64,000 bases of DNA from Ruegeria sp. AD91A (GTDB lineage Bacteria; Pseudomonadota; Alphaproteobacteria; Rhodobacterales; Rhodobacteraceae), in NCBI RefSeq assembly GCF_003443535.1, contig NZ_CP031946.1:2622501-2686500 (forward strand), given 5' to 3'. Position numbers and translations under genes: made by a program. Below are positions 43,132 to 52,237 of the stretch, piece after piece. Position 1 is the first letter of the stretch, and each line of letters starts with the position of its first letter. The notes under the pieces were generated by a model that was given only the letters and a program-made list of their open reading frames with translations, had not been told where the DNA came from and made no database searches.

Positions 43132-44061
43132 ATGTCTATCTGTAGACGCAGTTTATTGAAAAGTACCGCTAGCGTAGGCGTTTTGGCCTCAGCAGGGGGC
43201 GCAGCACTCTGGGCCGATGCCGTCAGTGCGCAGACAATAACAGACTCTGGTTTCGATATCCTCAACTATCAACCCATGGTTGCCGACCCATTCACTTGGG
43301 CGTGGTTCGGGACGCAACTTGCTAATGGAGCAGCGGCTTGGGTAGGCGGACAAATTCTAAATGAACTTTTGGGAAATGGTGGCGTCGATTTAGAAAGCCT
43401 CGTCAAGAACATCGCCGAAGCTGTCCGGGTGGTAGTTCGTCAGGAAATCGAACGTGCCACGTTGCTACGCCTTGCCGCTGAGCATCGTGCCCTACAAAGC
43501 CTGTTCCAGATTTATGCCACAGGATGCGACAGAGGCATATGGAACGAGTTGATTACTGGCTCAAGTACAGTAATTGAGGAGCTTAGGGGTCTTGGCTTCC
43601 CAGCGCATTACTTGTTCTTATCTGCGATGGCTCAACACATCGTGCTTATTCAAGAGGGCTTTGGGCGAACGCCGGAGACAAAAGATTTGTTGACTCCGTT
43701 GATCGAGCGGGCGTCAGGCCATCTCGACAGATTGCACTCAGAATGGCGAGTTTGGCACAACTCCAGATACAGCATCTCTAGAACAGTTATTCCGGGCGAC
43801 CGTCCGCCCGATGGTCCGCCAAACGACCGAGTTCTTTGGCACACAATGAGAGATGGCGTGGTTTATGCTACCTATGAAAGGGGCCGACCTAGAGACGACG
43901 CGATTACGACAATGACCCACATCAGAGAAGTCGATTGGGATAGCGATACGTTTCCTAGGTTCGTAAAGCCGTCCATCGAAATACAAGCGCAGTGGGGACG
44001 TTTGTTGGGTGGAAGTTTTGAGGACGATCCGCAGAACCCATATCAACGGGTATGTAGGTAG
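43132..44061 (+). CDS. Tat-exported protein of unknown function
   Basis: The 309-residue protein has a twin-arginine-like leader (CRRSLLKSTASVGVLASAGG, cleavage near SAQ). The mature part opens with a hydrophobic, possibly membrane-active segment (FTWAWFGTQLANGAAAWVGG). Long helices follow (LESLVKNIAEAVRVVVRQEI), then a C-terminal Arg/Asp-rich region. The start at 43132 has GAGGG 8 bases upstream. The helical, amphipathic character would suit a pore-forming or lipid-binding protein, but this is a guess. Confidence 0.65.
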   Translation: MSICRRSLLKSTASVGVLASAGGAALWADAVSAQTITDSGFDILNYQPMVADPFTWAWFGTQLANGAAAWVGGQILNELLGNGGVDLESLVKNIAEAVRVVVRQEIERATLLRLAAEHRALQSLFQIYATGCDRGIWNELITGSSTVIEELRGLGFPAHYLFLSAMAQHIVLIQEGFGRTPETKDLLTPLIERASGHLDRLHSEWRVWHNSRYSISRTVIPGDRPPDGPPNDRVLWHTMRDGVVYATYERGRPRDDAITTMTHIREVDWDSDTFPRFVKPSIEIQAQWGRLLGGSFEDDPQNPYQRVCR

Positions 44062-44610
44062 AGCTGCGTCCATTGCCTAAACTGCTTCGAAATCAACGCG
44101 CGTAGGTATTGAGGCACCAGAAAGTTGAGGTTTTGCCCTCTCATATGCGGTGATTTGTGCCACCAAACCGATCATGTTTGAAAGCGCGTTTGAAACGTCC
44201 GCGGCAGCGTGGCGAAACCACTTGCTGCTTTGATGCAGCTGACGGCGGGCCTACTGATATGGCATCAGTTTGGCGGCAACCACTAAGTTGGTTGTAGAAT
44301 TCGCCGAATTCACAACAAAGCGCGCGAAGCACGTCTGGTAAGACACGATCTGCCGCCATAGGTCTTGCTCTTTTCTTTGGGAGAACTTGATCAAGTGGTA
44401 TGTGTTTAGTCTGCCAGATTAGTACACAGAAACCCGTGTCATTAGGACACAGTAAGACCTAAAGAAGGGGCAAAGACTATTCTAAAAACCTGAAAGTAAT
44501 ACATTTTCTGAGCTGGTGCTTTTTGGCTTGAAATCGTGTGGGGGCACCATAGAATCAGATAACTCATTGGTATAGCTCCAAATTTTAGCCACTGCTAGGA
44601 GCCGTAGACC
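44062..44610. other. Right end of the island with the distal attachment repeat
   Basis: No gene is supported. The sequence up to 44534 has no clear structure. The 16-base copy of the tRNA-Thr end lies at 44535-44550 and is followed by ATCA/ATAAC, faintly similar to the bases after the tRNA. Confidence 0.5.
44535..44550. repeat. Distal attachment repeat
   Basis: CGTGTGGGGGCACCAT is an exact copy of the tRNA-Thr 3' end at 29243-29258. It is not part of a tRNA here, as no T-arm or other helix precedes it. Confidence 0.75.
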
Positions 44611-45431
44611 ATGTCGGAGACCGTTTCGCGCCCTTTCACCTTCGTAAAAGACGGTGTTTTCTACTTCAGCCGCCGCATCCTGAAAGAATTGAGAAACCAC
44701 TACACGTCGCCTCGGATCGCGTATTCGCTGCGGACAAAGTCGCCCAAGATCGCTGAAGCCAGAGCCAGAAGAGCAGCTGGACGAGTACTGGTATCACCTG
44801 CGTTGTCGTGACGCAAACCTACCCGGCAAGCACATGCTGAGGCTACAACGCACAACTGACACATCAGTCGTTGACCAGCCGCTTTCTGTCTCCTCGTCAT
44901 CTGTTCTTTTGTCGGAGGCGGTGGGGATTTACCTTCAGCTGAAGGGGAATGGTCGCCCCGTAACCTTTCGTCGAGCTGCTGAGAGGGCCTGTGGCTACGT
45001 CATTGACGCCTGTGGAGACAAGCACCTCGATGCCTACACCAAAGCAGACGCCAACGCATTCCGAGATGCTCTGATTGCTCGTGGTCTTGCTGGCAGCAGC
45101 ATGACGCGGGTCTTCGGTACCGTCAGGGCCGTAACGAACTTCGCTGCAAGCGAACAGGGCCTCACCCTGAACAACCCCTTTGCAGGCGTCTACTACGACA
45201 GATCGGCTGGCGTCTCCGATCGCACTTCTGTTCCTGCTGACGCCTTGGTTGTAGTTCAAGATAAGTGCAGAGAGCTGGATGACGATCTTCGCTGGCTCGT
45301 GGCGTTGGTGTCAGATACAGGAATGCGCTTGGCCGAAGCCGCCGGGATGACAAGAGCGGACTTTGTTCGTGGAGAGGACGGAGTGCTGACGGCTCGGGTT
45401 CGCCCCCATCCGTGGCGTAGCCTAACGCATC
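44611..45431 (+). pseudogene. Tyrosine-family integrase, frameshifted and cut off by an insertion sequence
   Basis: The ATG at 44611 opens a typical integrase N-terminus (FVKDGVFYFSRRILKELRNH). After ARRAA the frame is lost near 44775 and continues in the +1 frame (EEQLDEYWYHLRCRDANLPG). The core-binding domain then follows, then the start of the catalytic domain (LVSDTGMRLAEAAGMTRADF, with the first catalytic Arg). The frame loss fits deletion of one copy of a short AGAGCAGC-like repeat. The C-terminal box with His, Arg and Tyr is missing where the IS element begins. It was probably the integrase of an element at tRNA-Thr. Confidence 0.8.
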
Positions 45432-45435
45432 CTAG

Positions 45436-46266
45436 GGTCAGGATGCATTGATTTCCGCCGCGCCACGTGATTCACGGCTCCGAAAATGGAGCGGTCACAT
45501 GAGCGATCTTTTTCTGGTTGACTGACGCGCAGATTGCGCGCCTCAAACCCTTTTTCCCGAAGTCGCATGGCAAGCCTCGGGTTGATGACAAGCGGGTGCT
45601 AAGCGGGATTATCTTCATCAACCGCAATGGGTTAAGGTGGCGCGATGCCCCTGCAGTCTATGATCCGCACAAAACACTCTACAGCTGCTGGAAACGCTGG
45701 AGCGAGAAAGGCAACTTCGCACGGATGATGGCTGGTCTGGCCGCTGAGCACGGCGAACAGAAGACTGTGATGATCGACGCGACCTACCTGAAGGCACATC
45801 GAACGGCGACCAGCATGGCCGCCAAAAAAGGGGGCGCGGGCGTCTGATCGGCCGAACCAAAGGCGGCATGAACACCAAACTGCACGCCATCTGTGACAGC
45901 CAGGGGCGCCCGCTCGACCTGTTCGTCACCGCCGGTCAGGTCAGCGACTACATCGGCGCGCGGACATTGCTCAGCAGCCTCCCAAAAGTCGACTGGCTGC
46001 TCGGGGATCGCGGCTATGACGCCGACTGGTTCCGAGAAGCGTTAAAAGACAAAGGGATAAGCGCCTGCATCGCAGGCCGCAAGCAACGAAAGACCCCGGT
46101 CAAATACGATAAGCGCAGGTACAAACGCCGCAACCGGATCGAGATCATGTTCGGCAGGCTCAAAGACTGGAGACGCGTCGCAACCCGCTATGACCGCCTT
46201 CCCAAGGTGTTCCTATCAGCCATCGCGCTCGCGGCTATCGTCATCTATTGGTTATGAATCCTGACA
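45436..46266 (+). mobile_element. IS5-family (IS427-like) insertion sequence
   Basis: This element of about 831 bases has imperfect terminal inverted repeats (GTCAGGATGCAT inside the left end, GTCAGGATTCAT inverted at the right). CTAG tetranucleotides on both sides (45432-45435 and 46267-46270) form the likely target duplication. It contains a two-frame transposase. The insertion lies at the broken end of the integrase pseudogene. Confidence 0.8.
45518..46257 (+). CDS. IS5-family transposase in two overlapping frames
   Basis: Frame A (45518-45847) encodes LTDAQIARLKPFFPKSHGKP through KKGGAGV and carries DDE residue 1 (MIDATYLKAHRT). Frame B (to 46257) carries DRGYDADWFREAL and the glutamate region RRNRIEIMFGRLKDWRRVA. 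The two join by a -1 shift at the A6G5 run (45824-45834), the usual programmed arrangement in this group. The natural start ATG at 45499 (MSDLF) is out of frame because of a T5 run at 45509-45513. As written, only a TTG at 45518 opens frame A. The copy may therefore be defective, or one base may be a sequencing error. Confidence 0.8.
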
Positions 46267-46352
46267 CTAGTACCAGTTGGGGTGCATAATTTTTAGCCAT
46301 GTTACGAAAGCGTGTTAAGCAAGCCGGCTCACGACAAGTTTCATCTGCGGCT

Positions 46353-46973
46353 TCAGCGGAAGCGGCGGAAAAGACTGAACTGGAAGGACTGACTTTTGCC
46401 TGAGGGAGTTTGATGCAGGTGGTGGCGATGCGCCACGAGTTCGAAGCTTTCTCCAAGTAGCTCGGCGAGGTCGCTTGGACTATATCGGGCGACCGGGAAA
46501 CCACTGCACTTCTCCGGCCCGTCTGGCGCAAAGGTGGAAATGATCGCATTGCCGCCGATGCTCACCCCGCGCGCGAGGCTTTCCAGATAGGCCGCCCGCT
46601 CCGCCGCATCGACGAGGAAATGGAACACTGCCCTATCGTGCCACAGGTCGTAATGACGATCAGGAGCCCAAGTGGTGATGTCTGCCGAAATCCATTTCAC
46701 TGTTTCACCGGCTTGTCCCAGCCGGTCCCGGGCTACAACCAGGGCGACCTGCGAAAGATCGAGGACTGTGATATCGTGAAGTCCCATCGCGAGCAGAGCG
46801 CCCGCAAGACGGGAGGTTCCCCCGCCAATGTCGATGACTGATGAATTCGCAGTTGCGCCAGCCATCTCGATTAGTTCGAGCGAGACCCGTGGATTATCCT
46901 GATGCCAACTCAACTGGGCCTCGGACTTCTCGCCATAGACGGTGTCCCAGTGTGCCTTTCTGTCGACCGTCAT
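46353..46973 (-). CDS. Class I SAM-dependent methyltransferase
   Basis: The 206-residue methyltransferase begins MTVDRKAHWDTVYGEK. It has the SAM motif I VIDIGGGTSRLAGAL, the acidic motif II VLDLSQVALVVAR, and WHDRAVFHFLVDAAERAAY. The length and the YGEKSEAQLSWHQDNP opening fit a widespread small-molecule methyltransferase group, often annotated as TPMT- or UbiE-like. The acceptor is unknown. The start at 46973 is preferred over an in-frame ATG six codons upstream. It lies between two transposase remnants, so it may be cargo. Confidence 0.82.
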   Translation of the reverse strand: MTVDRKAHWDTVYGEKSEAQLSWHQDNPRVSLELIEMAGATANSSVIDIGGGTSRLAGALLAMGLHDITVLDLSQVALVVARDRLGQAGETVKWISADITTWAPDRHYDLWHDRAVFHFLVDAAERAAYLESLARGVSIGGNAIISTFAPDGPEKCSGFPVARYSPSDLAELLGESFELVAHRHHLHQTPSGKSQSFQFSLFRRFR

Positions 46974-46992
46974 GTCTCTACACCCTCCCAAC

Positions 46993-47598
46993 TCATTGTA
47001 GCGAAAGCACCCTTCGAAAGACTGCTCCGCCGTCCATCTTCGACCGGAGTAGAAACCAACGTAGGTAACGCCCCAGATACTTCGACGCCGGGCCTTTGAA
47101 GGGCCCCATGAAGTCTTTGTAGCGGGAGTGTAATGCGTTCACATTCTGGATGTGAAAGGCTTTCTGCGTGACCCGTTTGCCTGGCTTTTTGCTGAGAACA
47201 TGATGGTCCAAGGTGTTTTTCTTGGTGAAGCGGGCATAGGCCGCCGCACCGTCGGTGCAAAGAATCGCATCTGTCGCAACCACAGGCGAAAGCGCCGCGT
47301 CGATGACGGGAATACTGCGGTTTTTGATCCGCTCCAGATATTGTTTGCCGGAGCGGCTGGTGATTGTGAGAAGCGGAAGTTGCCACCGCGACAACCCTCT
47401 CTGCATCTTCACTCTTCCGCTCTTGAAGACATACCACTGGTGGCGGGGCGGGCGCGGATACTGGAGCGGATTCCTCAGGTGCAGAGCCCATTCCCGTGAA
47501 CCTTTGCGGCTCTCCCGTTGATGAGTTTCGTCTATCTCGACAATGCCACTGAAGGCATCGTCGGAAGCGACGCCTACACCTGATGTAGGCGCGCTCAT
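46993..47598 (-). pseudogene. IS1595-type transposase, N-terminally truncated
   Basis: The remaining 201 codons contain the DDE pieces of ISXO2/IS1595 transposases: GIVEIDETHQR (first Asp), ILCTDGAAAYARF (second), and the C-terminal part HIQNVNALHSRYKDFM and ASKYLGRYLRWFLL. The N-terminal zinc-ribbon and start are missing, and I see no ends with inverted repeats. It is a dead remnant marking the right boundary of the accessory region. Confidence 0.75.
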
Positions 47599-47728
47599 AG
47601 CTATGCATTCCTGCTATTGATTTCATTCATTAAATTCAGATGTTCTTGCCCATAAGTTTACGTGGTATTTGCGCATAATTTTGCACGATTTACCCAAAAG
47701 TTTGCACACTCCCCCTATCGGTGTCCAA

Positions 47729-48370
47729 CTACATCCTTCCGAAAGTCTCTTTGAGTTCTGCGACTTGTTCTTCATCCAACATCCGGGTTGGCATACCCCG
47801 CAGTGCCACGAACAGCTTGGCTGTTTCTTCCAACTCTTCCGCTGCACAGACCGCTGAAAAGAGATCCTTTCCTGATACGACGGGACCGTGATTGGCCAGC
47901 AGAACAGCACTATACTTGCCGCCCAGTTCGCGGATCAAATCACCGGATTTTGGATCACCCGGCTTAACGTATCGAACCAGTTTAACCGTGCCTACGCGCA
48001 TGACCACGTATGGTGTAAGCGGCGGAATACAGTCATTGGGATCGGTGTCTTCCAGACACGACAGTGCGGTGGCCCAGGTCGAATGCAGATGCACCACTGC
48101 ACCAGCTTCCGACCGCGTCTCATAGAAGGCTTGGTGCAGAAAGACCTCCTTGGTCGGCTTGTCTCCGGAGACGTGGTTGCCATCCAAATCAATCTTGGCA
48201 ATTCGCTCGGGGTCAACATTGCCCAAAGTCGAATTCGTTGGCGTCATGAGAATCCCGTCCGGTAAACGCGCGGAGACATTGCCCGCAGTGCCAACGGAAA
48301 AGCCACGCGTAAACAGCGAGGCGCACAGCTCCGACATCTGCTGCCGCAGCGCCATTTCTTCAGAACTCAT
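47729..48370 (-). CDS. otnC: Class II aldolase family protein, probable 3-oxo-tetronate 4-phosphate decarboxylase
   Basis: The 213-residue class II aldolase/adducin-fold enzyme has the zinc histidines in VVHLHSTWATAL and ANHGPVVSG and the phosphate-binding region SVGTAGNVSARL. In the acid-sugar pathways OtnC decarboxylates 3-oxo-tetronate 4-phosphate to dihydroxyacetone phosphate. Its ATG overlaps the kinase stop (ATGA), the usual otnK-otnC arrangement. It is the last gene of the minus-strand operon. L-fuculose-type aldolase is the alternative, but the kinase partner argues against it. Confidence 0.82.
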   Translation of the reverse strand: MSSEEMALRQQMSELCASLFTRGFSVGTAGNVSARLPDGILMTPTNSTLGNVDPERIAKIDLDGNHVSGDKPTKEVFLHQAFYETRSEAGAVVHLHSTWATALSCLEDTDPNDCIPPLTPYVVMRVGTVKLVRYVKPGDPKSGDLIRELGGKYSAVLLANHGPVVSGKDLFSAVCAAEELEETAKLFVALRGMPTRMLDEEQVAELKETFGRM

Positions 48371-49644
48371 CTGCCTGCCTCCATCATTCTGAGCGCTTTA
48401 GCGAAGAAATCCTGAGCGCCAAAGTTCCCAGACTTTAGAGCCATTGCAATGGGTTCTATTTTCCCAACGCTCAGGACTGGCACGCCCGGGTCAATCTCTG
48501 GCCCGATTGACATAGCCGGTGACCCCAGTGCCTCAGAGACGGCCTTGGCAACAGCTCCCGACGTCTCCCCTCCGGCCACGACAAGGCGCTTATAACCCGT
48601 TTGGACAAGTTCCCGTGCAGTTTCTGCAAAGAGATTATCCAGCCTGTTCGCTACAGCTTCCTGACCAAATTGATTTTGAATCGCTCGCACATCATCCGGG
48701 CTTCCCGATGAATACGCGAGCGGCGCCTGACCCGGATGCGCTTTAAAGAAATCCAAAAGCGTTTGCGTGGTCACATCCCCGGACATGACACCCGGAACAT
48801 CAATGGCGAAGCTCGGATGGGATTCGGCATGTACATGTATCTGCCCACGGGTCGCACCGGAACACGACCCAGCAAGGATCGCGGCAGGCCCTGCAGCACC
48901 GGTGAACAAACTGCCAGTACTTTTTGATGAAGCCTCTCTTAAGAAGTTTCTGGGTAGCCCCAGCGCTATCCCGGATCCCCCTGAAATGAGCTTGGCATCC
49001 TTTAGAGCTTCGCCCCAAGCCAACAAATCCTCGTCCGAAATCGCATCACCGATCACAAAGCGTTCGTCGACGTTCCGCAAAGCAGCAGCAATTGCCTCTG
49101 AACCTTGCTTCACAGTGTCAATTGGCACCAACCCAACCGCTTCTTCAGTCTGATACTGCAACCATCGCCGGATGTTGGCATCCGTCATCGGTGTAAGAGG
49201 GTGATTTTCCATCCCGGATTCGTGCAACAGCTTACAAAGCACAAAGAGATGACCGTAATAGATAGTACGCCCCGTTGCCGGAAAGGCCGGGCAGAAAACC
49301 ACCTTTTGCGCACCCAGTTCTTGGGCCAGTGCTTCTGCAACGGGGCCGATATTCCCTTCTGCCGTGGAATCGAAGGTCGAGCAATATTTGAAGATGAACT
49401 GGCGGCATCCTTGGTCCGCGAGCCACCGCAGAGCCCGCAGGCTGTCCGCTACAGCTTCCTCGATAGGTGCTGTGCGGCTTTTGAGCGAGATTACACCCGC
49501 TTCGATCTCCTTCTCAGCCGGGGTCGTCGGAATACCTGGAAATTGAGCCGTTCGTAACCCACCTTCCGGCTCTACGCCCTTCGCTAAGGTGTTCGCGATA
49601 TCACTCGCACCGGTAAAGTCATCGGCTATGACACCGATTTTCAT
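48367..49644 (-). CDS. otnK: DUF1537-type four-carbon acid sugar kinase, OtnK-like
   Basis: The 425-residue kinase has the N-terminal substrate-binding domain opening IGVIADDFTGASDIANTL, with FKYCSTFDSTAEGNIGPV. The C-terminal nucleotide-binding domain contains GLPRNFL and VVAGGETSGAVAKAV. Family members phosphorylate 3-oxo-tetronate, D-threonate or D-erythronate, or 3-oxo-isoapionate (OiaK). OtnK is the best guess because an OtnC-like decarboxylase follows. It overlaps the upstream hydrolase gene by ATGA. Confidence 0.83.
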   Translation of the reverse strand: MKIGVIADDFTGASDIANTLAKGVEPEGGLRTAQFPGIPTTPAEKEIEAGVISLKSRTAPIEEAVADSLRALRWLADQGCRQFIFKYCSTFDSTAEGNIGPVAEALAQELGAQKVVFCPAFPATGRTIYYGHLFVLCKLLHESGMENHPLTPMTDANIRRWLQYQTEEAVGLVPIDTVKQGSEAIAAALRNVDERFVIGDAISDEDLLAWGEALKDAKLISGGSGIALGLPRNFLREASSKSTGSLFTGAAGPAAILAGSCSGATRGQIHVHAESHPSFAIDVPGVMSGDVTTQTLLDFFKAHPGQAPLAYSSGSPDDVRAIQNQFGQEAVANRLDNLFAETARELVQTGYKRLVVAGGETSGAVAKAVSEALGSPAMSIGPEIDPGVPVLSVGKIEPIAMALKSGNFGAQDFFAKALRMMEAGR

Positions 49645-50438
49645 AGTTCGATGTCCCTGTTTGGCCCAGGATCCAACCTATGGATATGCGGCGCCGCACC
49701 GACGGGAAAAACCTCACGCACAAGTGGATCATGGCCGGGTACGATAAGTCGAGGATGCGAGGCCAACCTCTCGAGTGTCTCGAAACCATCCATCATGTCC
49801 TGCAGGTCGACGACGATGGGAAAGGCTTTGCGCTCCATGAAATTCTCGTAGTAATGCGAGGCATCCGAGGCCAGAACCATCCACCCGGCTGCTGTTCTTA
49901 CACGAACACATTGCAACCCTCGCGAATGCCCACCAATGCAGTGCACCGTGACCCCATCTATAATCTCGGCTTCTCCATCGTAGAACACGACCTTCCCTGA
50001 ATAGAGACGCTTTACGACCTCGCAAATATGGCCCGCCGTGAAAGGTGCGCGCAGATGGTCGTGGCACATGCAGGGGCCTGTGGCGAAGGCCATCTCCGCC
50101 GATTGCATATGCAACTTCGCGTTCGGGAACATATGCAGCCCCCCCGCGTGGTCATAGTGAAGATGGGTCACGATGATGTTTGTCACCGCTTCCGGCGTGA
50201 TGTCCAAGGGGCGCAGAGCCTCACGTGGGTCCATCGCAATTGGACGACCACGGGCGGCTGCCTCTTCGGAATCGTAACCAGTATCGACCAGAATGACTTC
50301 GTTGCCGCGCTTCAATACCCAAACGAAATAGTCCATCGCGTGAGGTGCGTCGTGATTGTCATCCAAGATGAAGCTGTCGCGTCGAGTGCGGGCATTGCGA
50401 TCCGCATACTTGACGGCGTGAATCTCCCAATTGTTCAT
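49641..50438 (-). CDS. Metallo-beta-lactamase-fold hydrolase, possible lactonase
   Basis: The 265-residue protein has the binuclear zinc motif THLHYDHAGG, further ligands in GGHSRGLQ and ASDASHYY, and a C-terminal PGHDPL. It resembles the N-acyl-homoserine lactonase (AttM/AiiA) branch of the fold. Inside a sugar-acid operon a role in opening a sugar lactone is more plausible than quorum quenching, but that is inference. Both ends overlap neighbouring genes by ATGA. Confidence 0.8.
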   Translation of the reverse strand: MNNWEIHAVKYADRNARTRRDSFILDDNHDAPHAMDYFVWVLKRGNEVILVDTGYDSEEAAARGRPIAMDPREALRPLDITPEAVTNIIVTHLHYDHAGGLHMFPNAKLHMQSAEMAFATGPCMCHDHLRAPFTAGHICEVVKRLYSGKVVFYDGEAEIIDGVTVHCIGGHSRGLQCVRVRTAAGWMVLASDASHYYENFMERKAFPIVVDLQDMMDGFETLERLASHPRLIVPGHDPLVREVFPVGAAPHIHRLDPGPNRDIEL

Positions 50439-50722
50439 CGGATGACCTCGGTATACTGGTGAACAACTTTGGCTTTTATCATATCAGCAACCGCCGCATC
50501 GAAAGTCTTGAAGTGCGCGCTTTCGAGGTGAGCGCCAAACGCGGCAGCGTCATCGTATACCTCATAGAGGAACACCGTCTCGGGATCGTCGCCGAGGCAA
50601 ACGTCAAACTGCTGGCATCCGAATTCTTCACGTAAAGAGGTTGAAGCGTTTTCGACCATCAGCGGCAAAAAGGTGTCTCTCGTACCGGGCATGAGAGTGA
50701 AGGTGACAGTAACCACAAACAT
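50435..50722 (-). CDS. ABM-domain protein (putative monooxygenase/mutarotase-like)
   Basis: The 95-residue ferredoxin-like ABM domain opens MFVVTVTFTLMPGTRDTFLP and contains FLYEVYDDAAAFGAHLESAHF. Such small dimers act as quinol monooxygenases (YgiN type), but in carbohydrate operons similar folds serve as isomerase- or mutarotase-like partners. It overlaps the transporter permease stop by one base and the hydrolase start by four. Confidence 0.78.
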   Translation of the reverse strand: MFVVTVTFTLMPGTRDTFLPLMVENASTSLREEFGCQQFDVCLGDDPETVFLYEVYDDAAAFGAHLESAHFKTFDAAVADMIKAKVVHQYTEVIR

Positions 50723-52233
50723 CAGACGGAAAGTCCTTTCAGACGCGAGAAAGCGCGCTTTGCGACAGGCAATTGGCTGAGGATCAAACCAATGTTGAGC
50801 ACCATCAGAATGGCCGCACCGGGCCGCGAAAAGAAGACCGAAAGATCCCCATCCGACAAGAACAGCGACCGGCGGAAGGTTTCATCAAACAAGCTGCCTA
50901 AAATAACTCCAATAACCAACGGCGCGATTGGGTACTTCATCAGGTTCATAAAATAGGCGACGGCGCCGACACCAAGCATCAGGTAGAGATCATTGATGCC
51001 ACCACCGACGCTGAAAGACCCGATTGTTGTCAGAACCATCACGACTGGCAAGAAGATGGTCTGCGGTATGGCGAGTATCTTGATAAAAACCCGAGCAGTG
51101 AACAGGCCCATCAAGAACATTGTCAGGGATGCCAGCACCAGGATTGCAACCACGCGCAGAATGATCTCGGGGTCTATCGTGGGGCCCGGGATCACGTTGT
51201 TGATCTTGAAGGCCCCCATCAAAGCCGCGGCGGGTGGTGAACCGGGAATGCCTAACACTAAAAGTGGGATCAGCGCGCCACCAATACAGGCGTTGTTTGC
51301 TGTTTCAGAACACAGCAGACCTTCCAAAGAGCCTTTTCCAAACTTGTCGCCCTCGGCAGATACGGTCTTGCCGACACCGTAACTGACCCAACCGGCGACA
51401 TCTTCGCCCACGCCGGGAAGCGCTCCTACCCCGGTCCCGATCACTCCTGAACGGCCAATGGTCGGCAAGTAACGTCGAATAGAGCGAAGGTTTGGAAGAA
51501 TACGGCCTTTAAGGGCCAGAACTTTCCCAGCCTCAACGTGCCTTAAACCGTCGATGATTTGGGGAATGGCAAAGGCCCCCATTAAAACTGGCACGACCTG
51601 AAATCCGCTCATCAGGTAAGACCAGCCGAAGGTATAGCGCGGCTCGGACAACAGAGGGTCGAGACCCACCATGGACATCGCGAGCCCGATCAAACCGGCG
51701 ATCCATCCCTTAATCACCAAATCTTCGCTCATCAAAGTGCCAGAAAGCAGAATACCGAAGAGGGCCAGCAGTGCTTTCTCCGGGCTTGCGATGTTTTTTG
51801 AAACCAAAAGCAGTGCCCAGACAAATATCAAAAGCGTGATGGTCCCGATAACTGTGCCAATGAAACTGGCCGTTGTGGTCAGCCCTAGGGCTTCGCCGCC
51901 TCGACCTGCTTTGGCCAGAGGGTAGCCATCCATGGCCGTCGCGGCGTTGGCTGCTGTGCCAGGTATGTTCAGCAGAATAGATGGGTAGGAGCCGCCGTAA
52001 ATCGCGCCGACATAGGCCCCGAGCAAAGCGATGAGCGAATAGTCCAGCGGGATTTTGTTGCCGAAGAAACCCGTCAGGATCGTCACTGCCAGGGTTGCTG
52101 TTAGGCCCGGCAATGCGCCGAATGTGATGCCCAGGAATACGGATGCGATCAAATACAGATAGGTCAGCGGGTCTACTGCCAGGCCCACGAATGCGGTCCC
52201 AAATCCAGCCAGTTGCGAAAGGATAAAATCCAT
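50722..52233 (-). CDS. tctA: Tripartite tricarboxylate transporter, large permease (TctA)
   Basis: The 503-residue polytopic membrane protein has the two TctA signature repeats FGALPGLTATLAV near residue 40 and GALPGVGEDVAGWVSYG near residue 275. With TctB and TctC it forms a proton- or sodium-driven importer for carboxylates. The operon context suggests a sugar acid or lactone as substrate rather than citrate. Four bases separate it from tctB upstream. Confidence 0.92.
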   Translation of the reverse strand: MDFILSQLAGFGTAFVGLAVDPLTYLYLIASVFLGITFGALPGLTATLAVTILTGFFGNKIPLDYSLIALLGAYVGAIYGGSYPSILLNIPGTAANAATAMDGYPLAKAGRGGEALGLTTTASFIGTVIGTITLLIFVWALLLVSKNIASPEKALLALFGILLSGTLMSEDLVIKGWIAGLIGLAMSMVGLDPLLSEPRYTFGWSYLMSGFQVVPVLMGAFAIPQIIDGLRHVEAGKVLALKGRILPNLRSIRRYLPTIGRSGVIGTGVGALPGVGEDVAGWVSYGVGKTVSAEGDKFGKGSLEGLLCSETANNACIGGALIPLLVLGIPGSPPAAALMGAFKINNVIPGPTIDPEIILRVVAILVLASLTMFLMGLFTARVFIKILAIPQTIFLPVVMVLTTIGSFSVGGGINDLYLMLGVGAVAYFMNLMKYPIAPLVIGVILGSLFDETFRRSLFLSDGDLSVFFSRPGAAILMVLNIGLILSQLPVAKRAFSRLKGLSV

Positions 52234-52237
52234 CCGG

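Larger units (their letters stand above)
29243..44550. mobile_element. Genomic island inserted at tRNA-Thr
   Basis: The island is bounded by two exact 16-base copies of CGTGTGGGGGCACCAT, at 29243-29258 (tRNA 3' end) and 44535-44550. Inside are genes of mixed strand, visibly more A/T-rich than the flanks, long non-coding gaps, integrase tails and several short genes with strong ribosome binding sites. No intact integrase lies inside; a frameshifted one starts 60 bases beyond the distal copy. The inferred order is integration at the tRNA, followed by decay, perhaps with a second element next to it. Confidence 0.7.

Noticed and set aside
49641..50438. MBL protein read as a quorum-quenching AHL lactonase
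   Set aside because: Its fold family allows this, but its place inside a sugar-acid operon makes a pathway hydrolase more likely.
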